Shown: piece by piece, positions 60,179-64,000 of the stretch
Position numbering within the stretch: the first letter of the stretch is position 1
Layout of the letters: each line of letters opens with the position of its first letter
Assembly (NCBI GenBank): GCA_001880285.1
Contig: CP016269.1
Location: 620,001-684,000, forward strand
Reading direction: 5' to 3'
DNA: 64,000 nucleotides
DNA from: Flavobacteriaceae bacterium UJ101
GTDB taxonomy: Bacteria > Bacteroidota > Bacteroidia > Flavobacteriales > UJ101
Program-made: the position numbers and the translations under genes
The notes under the pieces: model-generated
What the model was told of the DNA's origin: nothing
What the model saw: only the letters and a program-made list of their open reading frames with translations
Databases searched by the model: none

Positions 60179-61213
60179 ATGGAGGAAAACAATAATCAAT
60201 CTACACCTAATGAAGAGGATTTATTTGAACATTATCGATTCGTAGCTAGCCCTGGACAAGAACCACTACGAATTGATAAATATTTAATGAATTATGTCGA
60301 AAATGCTACTCGTAATAAAATTCAACAAGCAGCTAAGGATGGAAATATTTTTGTGAATGATCAAACTGTAAAATCAAATTACAAAGTAAAACCCCATGAT
60401 ATAATTCGCGTTTTACTATCACATCCTCCTTATGAAAACACTATTATCCCTCAAAATATTCCACTAGATATTATATATGAAGATGCAGATATCTTAATTG
60501 TAAATAAAAAACCTGGCATGGTCGTACATCCAGGTCATGGTAATTATGATGGGACACTCGTTAATGCGTTAAAATATCATTTTGAGAATCTTCCATCTAT
60601 GGATTCTGATTTAGAGCGTCCTGGATTGGTTCATCGAATTGATAAAGACACTAGTGGTTTACTAGTTGTTGCTAAGAATGAACATGCAATGAATCATTTA
60701 GCAAAACAATTTTTCAACAAAACAACTCAACGAAAATATGTAGCCCTAGTTTGGGGAAATATTGAGGAAGATCAAGGAACAATCGAAGGTAATATTGGTC
60801 GCCATCCAAAAAATAGAATGTGGATGACCGTATATCCCGATGGAGAGGATGGTAAACATGCTGTAACACATTATAAGGTTATAGAACGATTTCGATATGT
60901 TACGCTAATAGAATGCCAATTAGAAACTGGTAGAACACATCAGATACGGGTTCATATGAAATATAAAGGTCATACACTTTTTAATGATGATCGTTATGAA
61001 GGAGATCGTATTTTAAAAGGGACTACTTTTTCAAAGTACAAACAATTTGTTGAAAACTGTTTCAAAGTATTACCCAGACAAGCTTTACACGCTAAATCAT
61101 TAGGCTTTGAACATCCTACAACTGGAAAGCAAATGTATTTTGAAACTCCTATTCCAGAAGATATGATTCAAGCTATAGAGAAATGGAGAACCTATACACA
61201 TGCTAATTCATAG
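60179..61213 (+). CDS. rluD: RluA/RluD family 23S rRNA pseudouridine synthase
   Basis: The 344-residue protein has an N-terminal S4 RNA-binding domain (about 25-90, LRIDKYLMNYVENATRNKIQQAAKDGNIFVNDQ). A catalytic domain follows with the active aspartate in RPGLVHRIDKDTSGLLVVAKN near residue 155. GRTHQIRVHMKYKGHTLFNDDRYEG is the second signature. RluD modifies helix 69 of 23S rRNA in E. coli; the exact targets here are assumed from family. It is cotranscribed with the PASTA gene. Confidence 0.93.
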   Translation: MEENNNQSTPNEEDLFEHYRFVASPGQEPLRIDKYLMNYVENATRNKIQQAAKDGNIFVNDQTVKSNYKVKPHDIIRVLLSHPPYENTIIPQNIPLDIIYEDADILIVNKKPGMVVHPGHGNYDGTLVNALKYHFENLPSMDSDLERPGLVHRIDKDTSGLLVVAKNEHAMNHLAKQFFNKTTQRKYVALVWGNIEEDQGTIEGNIGRHPKNRMWMTVYPDGEDGKHAVTHYKVIERFRYVTLIECQLETGRTHQIRVHMKYKGHTLFNDDRYEGDRILKGTTFSKYKQFVENCFKVLPRQALHAKSLGFEHPTTGKQMYFETPIPEDMIQAIEKWRTYTHANS

Positions 61214-61231
61214 TTTTACCCAATTCAAATT

Positions 61232-61642
61232 ATGATAACACAATTTAATATCAGAGTTTATGCTTTAGCAGAACATCATGGTAAAATTTTAATCTTAAAA
61301 GAACCTTTTATGAATCAAATGATTTATAAATTTCCCGGAGGGGGATTAGAATTTGGTGAAGGAACCCTAGATTGTTTAAAAAGAGAATTTAAAGAAGAAC
61401 TTAATTTAGAAATCGAAGAAATCGAACATCTTTATACGCAAGAAGATTTTATTGAAACTCAAATGAAGCCTGACAAACAACTATTTCTAGTCTATTATAA
61501 AGCCAAAATAAAAAACATTCAAGATTTAAAAATATTAGACTCCAATATTGAAGAAATAAAATGGGTTAAACCCAAAGAGCTTAACCCTAATCTATTTAGT
61601 CTACCAGTGGATAAAGTAGTTTTAAAAAAACTATTTTTTTAA
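61232..61642 (+). CDS. NUDIX hydrolase
   Basis: The 136-residue single-domain protein has the Nudix box G-x5-E-x7-REFKEELNLEIEE, beginning at GGGLEFGEGTLDCLKREFKEEL near residue 36. It hydrolyses a nucleoside diphosphate linked to some other moiety; the substrate cannot be told. It lies 18 bases after rluD, and its last 12 bases overlap the end of the convergent oxyR. Confidence 0.9.
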   Translation: MITQFNIRVYALAEHHGKILILKEPFMNQMIYKFPGGGLEFGEGTLDCLKREFKEELNLEIEEIEHLYTQEDFIETQMKPDKQLFLVYYKAKIKNIQDLKILDSNIEEIKWVKPKELNPNLFSLPVDKVVLKKLFF

Positions 61643-62578
61643 TTGTAATTTAGGACTCACCACTGTATTTTTTGATTCTAATGATAATTTTCCTCTAATA
61701 ATAGATTGAACGGTATCCTTTAATGAATTCACAAAATTCATTCGTAACATTGATTTATGAAAAATCAAACTCACTTCTCTAGTTGGAACAGGTTCTAAAA
61801 AGTATCGTAAACGGCTTTTTTCAGTCTTCTCAATTTCTTCAGCTTGTAATAATGGTAATAATGTCATACCAAAGCCATCTCGTGCTAAATTAACCAACGC
61901 ATCTAAACTTCCACTTTCAAAAGTCACTTTTTTATCCATATCATTCTCAATATCACAGATATTCAAAATATTATTTCGAAAACAGTGCCCTTCTTCTAAA
62001 AGTAATAAATCACTACCTTCCAAATCTTTACGTGTTAAAATTGATTTTTGCATCAATTTATGATTCTCAGGTATAAAAGCAACAAAAGGCTCATAATACA
62101 ACGGAACTTCAACCATACCTTCTTCTTCTAACGGAGTAGCAGCAATACCTATATCAATCATACCTTCACGAATTTGTCTTAAAATTTCATTGGTAGGTAA
62201 TTCTTTTATCACCAATTTTATCAAAGGATATTTTTTTAGATATGACTTTAAAAATAATGGAATCAAATTAGGAAAAACCGTTGGGATTACCCCAATTGTA
62301 AATTCACCTTCTAAAGTTCCTTTTTCTTCTTGAACAATACTCTTTATTTTCTTCGATTCATTTACAATAAATTTAGCCTGTTCAATAATTTGAAGACCTA
62401 TTTTTGTTGCCTTTATAGGATGTGCAGAACGATCAAAAATCTCTATATTTAATTCATCTTCCAGCTTTTGTATCTGCATACTTAACGTAGGCTGCGTTAC
62501 AAAACAATTTTCGGCTGCTGCGGTAAAATTTTTATATTTATGTACGGCTAAAACATATTGTAATTGAACTATAGTCAT
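61631..62578 (-). CDS. oxyR: OxyR hydrogen-peroxide-sensing LysR-type regulator
   Basis: The 315-residue LysR-type regulator has an N-terminal HTH (FTAAAENCFVTQPTLSMQIQKLEDEL) and a C-terminal sensing domain. LLLLEEGHCFRNNILNICDI places cysteines at 199 and 208, exactly the spacing and positions of the peroxide-sensing pair in E. coli OxyR. The EGHC context also matches. It is divergent from dps, a classic OxyR target, with 80 bases between that hold a double 9-mer. Confidence 0.93.
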   Translation of the reverse strand: MTIVQLQYVLAVHKYKNFTAAAENCFVTQPTLSMQIQKLEDELNIEIFDRSAHPIKATKIGLQIIEQAKFIVNESKKIKSIVQEEKGTLEGEFTIGVIPTVFPNLIPLFLKSYLKKYPLIKLVIKELPTNEILRQIREGMIDIGIAATPLEEEGMVEVPLYYEPFVAFIPENHKLMQKSILTRKDLEGSDLLLLEEGHCFRNNILNICDIENDMDKKVTFESGSLDALVNLARDGFGMTLLPLLQAEEIEKTEKSRLRYFLEPVPTREVSLIFHKSMLRMNFVNSLKDTVQSIIRGKLSLESKNTVVSPKLQLKK

Positions 62579-62605
62579 TATCTATCACATTTAAATAGTA
62601 AATAT

Positions 62606-62626
62606 ATTGTAATTATTGTAATTTTG
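62606..62626 (+). promoter_or_regulatory. dps promoter with tandem 9-mer operator candidate
   Basis: ATTGTAATT occurs twice back to back (62606-62614 and 62615-62623). A -7 box TAATTTTG (62619-62626) overlaps the second copy. The start codon of dps is 33 bases further. The repeat is a candidate operator for OxyR or a Fur/PerR-type repressor. Confidence 0.5.
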
Positions 62627-62658
62627 AAAAATAAACGATTAAAAAATAACATAACATT

Positions 62659-63132
62659 ATGAAATTGTTCAATATTGGGTTAAACCCTACTGAATCAGAA
62701 AAGCTGGCTACTGAATTAAATGAGTTATTAGCTAATCTTCAAATTTATTATCAAAACTTAAGAGGTTTACACTGGAATATTCAAGGTGAAAACTTTTTTG
62801 AGTTACATGTTAAATTTGAAGAATTATATAATGATTCTCAAGAAAAGATTGATATGGTAGCAGAGCGTATTTTAACATTAGGTCATACTCCATTACATAC
62901 TTTTGAGGATTATCAGAATTTAGCGAATGTACCTGTTGGGAAGAACATTAGTCAAGATCGTGATGCTTTGGAATTAATTGTAAACTCTTTATCTATTTTA
63001 TTAGAAAAAGAACGTTTAATTTTAAACTTGTCTGATGAAGCAGATGATGAAGGAACGAATTCAATGATGAGTGATTTTATTTCAGAACAAGAAAAATTAG
63101 TTTGGATGTTTAGTGCATGGTTATCTAAATAA
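62659..63132 (+). CDS. dps: Dps family DNA-binding ferritin-like protein
   Basis: The 157-residue protein forms a 12-subunit shell that oxidises and stores iron and protects DNA from peroxide. The ferroxidase residues are in place: H38 (GLHWNIQG), H50 (ELHVKFEEL), D65 and E69 (KIDMVAERI), with the same 12/15/4 spacing as other Dps proteins. The N-terminus is short, without a lysine-rich DNA-binding tail. It is divergent from oxyR, consistent with peroxide induction. Confidence 0.95.
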   Translation: MKLFNIGLNPTESEKLATELNELLANLQIYYQNLRGLHWNIQGENFFELHVKFEELYNDSQEKIDMVAERILTLGHTPLHTFEDYQNLANVPVGKNISQDRDALELIVNSLSILLEKERLILNLSDEADDEGTNSMMSDFISEQEKLVWMFSAWLSK

Positions 63133-63140
63133 TAATACAT

Positions 63141-63174
63141 AAAAAACTCTTCATAACATTATGAAGAGTTTTTT
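63141..63174. terminator. Bidirectional terminator between dps and rsmG
   Basis: A perfect 14-bp stem (arms 63141-63154 and 63161-63174, core ACTCTTCAT/ATGAAGAGT) with T runs on both strands separates the two convergent genes and touches the rsmG stop codon. Confidence 0.85.
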
Positions 63175-63812
63175 TAACCTCTTACTTTAATTGGAAGATA
63201 AACCACCTTCTTTGTTTCATAAAAATCTTCTTCATAAAAGTCTTTAATATTATATATCTCTACAGAAGTATACTCTTTTAATTCTTCTACTAAATCACCT
63301 CCTTTCAAATACAAAATTCCATTTCGAAGTTCATGCACGGAATCTTTCTTAATCTTTTTACGAACCCATGCTACAAACTGAGGCATTTGTGTAACCGCAC
63401 GACTTACAATAAAATCAAATTCTTGCTTTACTTTTTCAGCACGAACCTGTTCTGCAATAACATTTTCTAAATTTAAAGCCTCTTTTATTCCTTTAACCAC
63501 TTTAATTTTTTTCCCAATTGAATCAATCAAGTAAAAATTTGTCTCAGGGAATAATATAGCCAATGGAATACCTGGAAAACCACCTCCTGTACCCACATCC
63601 ATAACAGATGCACCTGGTTTAAAATCAATCACTTTAGCAATAGCCAAAGCATGTAAAACATGTTTTTCATATAAAAAATCAATATCTTTTCGTGAGATAA
63701 CATTTATTTTATCATTCCATTCTTTATACAAAGATTCTAATTGAGTAAACTGATCGACTTGTTCTTCAGTTAAATTTTCAAAATATTTTAGAATTAAATC
63801 TCTTCCTTTCAT
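63174..63812 (-). CDS. rsmG: 16S rRNA (guanine-527-N7)-methyltransferase
   Basis: The 212-residue protein has the RsmG signatures KWNDKINVISRKD-like EWNDKINVISRKDID, HVLHALAIAK and motif I MDVGTGGGFPGIPLAILFP, with SRAVTQMP further on. It methylates G527 of 16S rRNA with SAM. The ATG ending at 63812 is preferred to an upstream ATG at 63830, because a -7 promoter box lies within that extension. It converges with dps. Confidence 0.93.
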   Translation of the reverse strand: MKGRDLILKYFENLTEEQVDQFTQLESLYKEWNDKINVISRKDIDFLYEKHVLHALAIAKVIDFKPGASVMDVGTGGGFPGIPLAILFPETNFYLIDSIGKKIKVVKGIKEALNLENVIAEQVRAEKVKQEFDFIVSRAVTQMPQFVAWVRKKIKKDSVHELRNGILYLKGGDLVEELKEYTSVEIYNIKDFYEEDFYETKKVVYLPIKVRG

Positions 63813-63819
63813 AGATCCA

Positions 63820-63827
63820 CAAAAATA
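63820..63827 (-). promoter_or_regulatory. -7 promoter box close to the rsmG start
   Basis: The minus strand reads TATTTTTG, a full match to TAnnTTTG, ending seven bases before the preferred rsmG ATG. The transcript would have almost no leader. Confidence 0.4.
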
Positions 63828-63886
63828 CATTATTTTTTCTTCTGATTTTTAATAAATTCCGTTGTTTATATTCCCAATTCTTTTAT

Positions 63887-63894
63887 TAGATTTG
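63887..63894 (+). promoter_or_regulatory. -7 promoter box of the aminotransferase gene
   Basis: TAGATTTG is a full match to TAnnTTTG, 19 bases before the ATG at 63914. A GTTGTT near 63861-63866 with a spacer of about 20 bases could be the -33 element. Confidence 0.5.
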
Positions 63895-63913
63895 TTACTT
63901 AAAATTTACAAGA

Positions 63914-64000
63914 ATGTCACAAGTTTCACAAAGAGTTCAAAAAATGAGTTTTTCGGCTACTCTAGCAATGACTCAAAAAGCACGCGAATTAAAAGCCAAA
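63914..64000 (+). CDS. Pyridoxal-phosphate-dependent aminotransferase, N-terminus only
   Basis: Only 29 codons lie in the window, from the ATG at 63914 to the right edge. The peptide contains QRVQKMSFSATLAMTQKAREL, which matches the N-terminus of class I aspartate aminotransferases (typically S-x-T-L-A-M-x-x-K-A-x-E-L-K). The catalytic lysine and the remainder are outside. The frame is open and a promoter box precedes it. Confidence 0.7.
   Translation, partial: MSQVSQRVQKMSFSATLAMTQKARELKAK

Overview
The window is a chromosomal segment from a low-GC member of the Bacteroidota, most likely a Flavobacteriales bacterium. Supporting signs are AT-rich codon use, promoter boxes of the Bacteroidota form (TTTG, about 19-21 bases, TAnnTTTG) upstream of several genes, few Shine-Dalgarno sites, lipoprotein signal peptides, and lineage-typical genes: a DnaE fused to a DnaQ-type exonuclease, a PadR/PspC pair, an IDH1-like isocitrate dehydrogenase and DUF6428 in an arsenic operon. 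I cannot name the genus. No prophage, insertion sequence, rRNA or CRISPR array is visible.

Layout. 1-8365 (minus strand) is the promoter-proximal end of a surface polysaccharide locus: a Wzz-like chain-length protein, mannose-6-phosphate isomerase, RmlB, a 4-ketoreductase-like SDR, an NDP-hexose 2,3-dehydratase, a Gfo/Idh/MocA 3-ketoreductase-like protein, RmlA, and GDP-mannose 4,6-dehydratase running off the left edge. Together these predict a dTDP-2,6-dideoxyhexose beside a GDP-6-deoxyhexose. 8436-13613 holds two tRNA-Asp genes, thioredoxin and dnaE. 13766-25927 holds a deoxyribosyltransferase-like protein, a DUF5993-DsbB pair behind an FNR-like box, an rRNA methyltransferase, a ComM ATPase, a PLP-binding protein, an M1 peptidase lipoprotein, an NhaC antiporter and two exported proteins. 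26031-34673 holds isocitrate dehydrogenase, ribosomal protein L19, PspC/PadR, a sugar transporter, APS reductase and an Xaa-Pro peptidase.

34674-35519 has no protein gene but carries four tandem, diverged copies of a roughly 80-nt unit. On the minus strand each has a promoter -7-like box, a conserved body and an intrinsic-terminator hairpin. I read this as an array of small RNA genes, and it is the most unusual structure in the window. Next come hemA-hemC with a divergent AraC regulator (direct repeats at the hemA -33 position), Der, a 105-bp tandem repeat in a decayed stretch, two GH13 lipoproteins and a BadF-type kinase.

46469-64000 contains a UDG-like protein, an arsenic operon (arsR, DUF6428, methyltransferase, arsC, acr3) with two ArsR palindromes, two AhpD-like paralogues, chorismate synthase, a SCOT CoA-transferase pair, a divergent PNPOx-like/MocR pair, CoaD and Ddl, a PASTA protein with RluD, a NUDIX protein, a divergent OxyR/Dps pair, RsmG and the start of an aminotransferase. 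Most of this is ordinary core chromosome. The accessory content is the polysaccharide locus, the arsenic operon, the sRNA-like array and the decayed repeat stretch.
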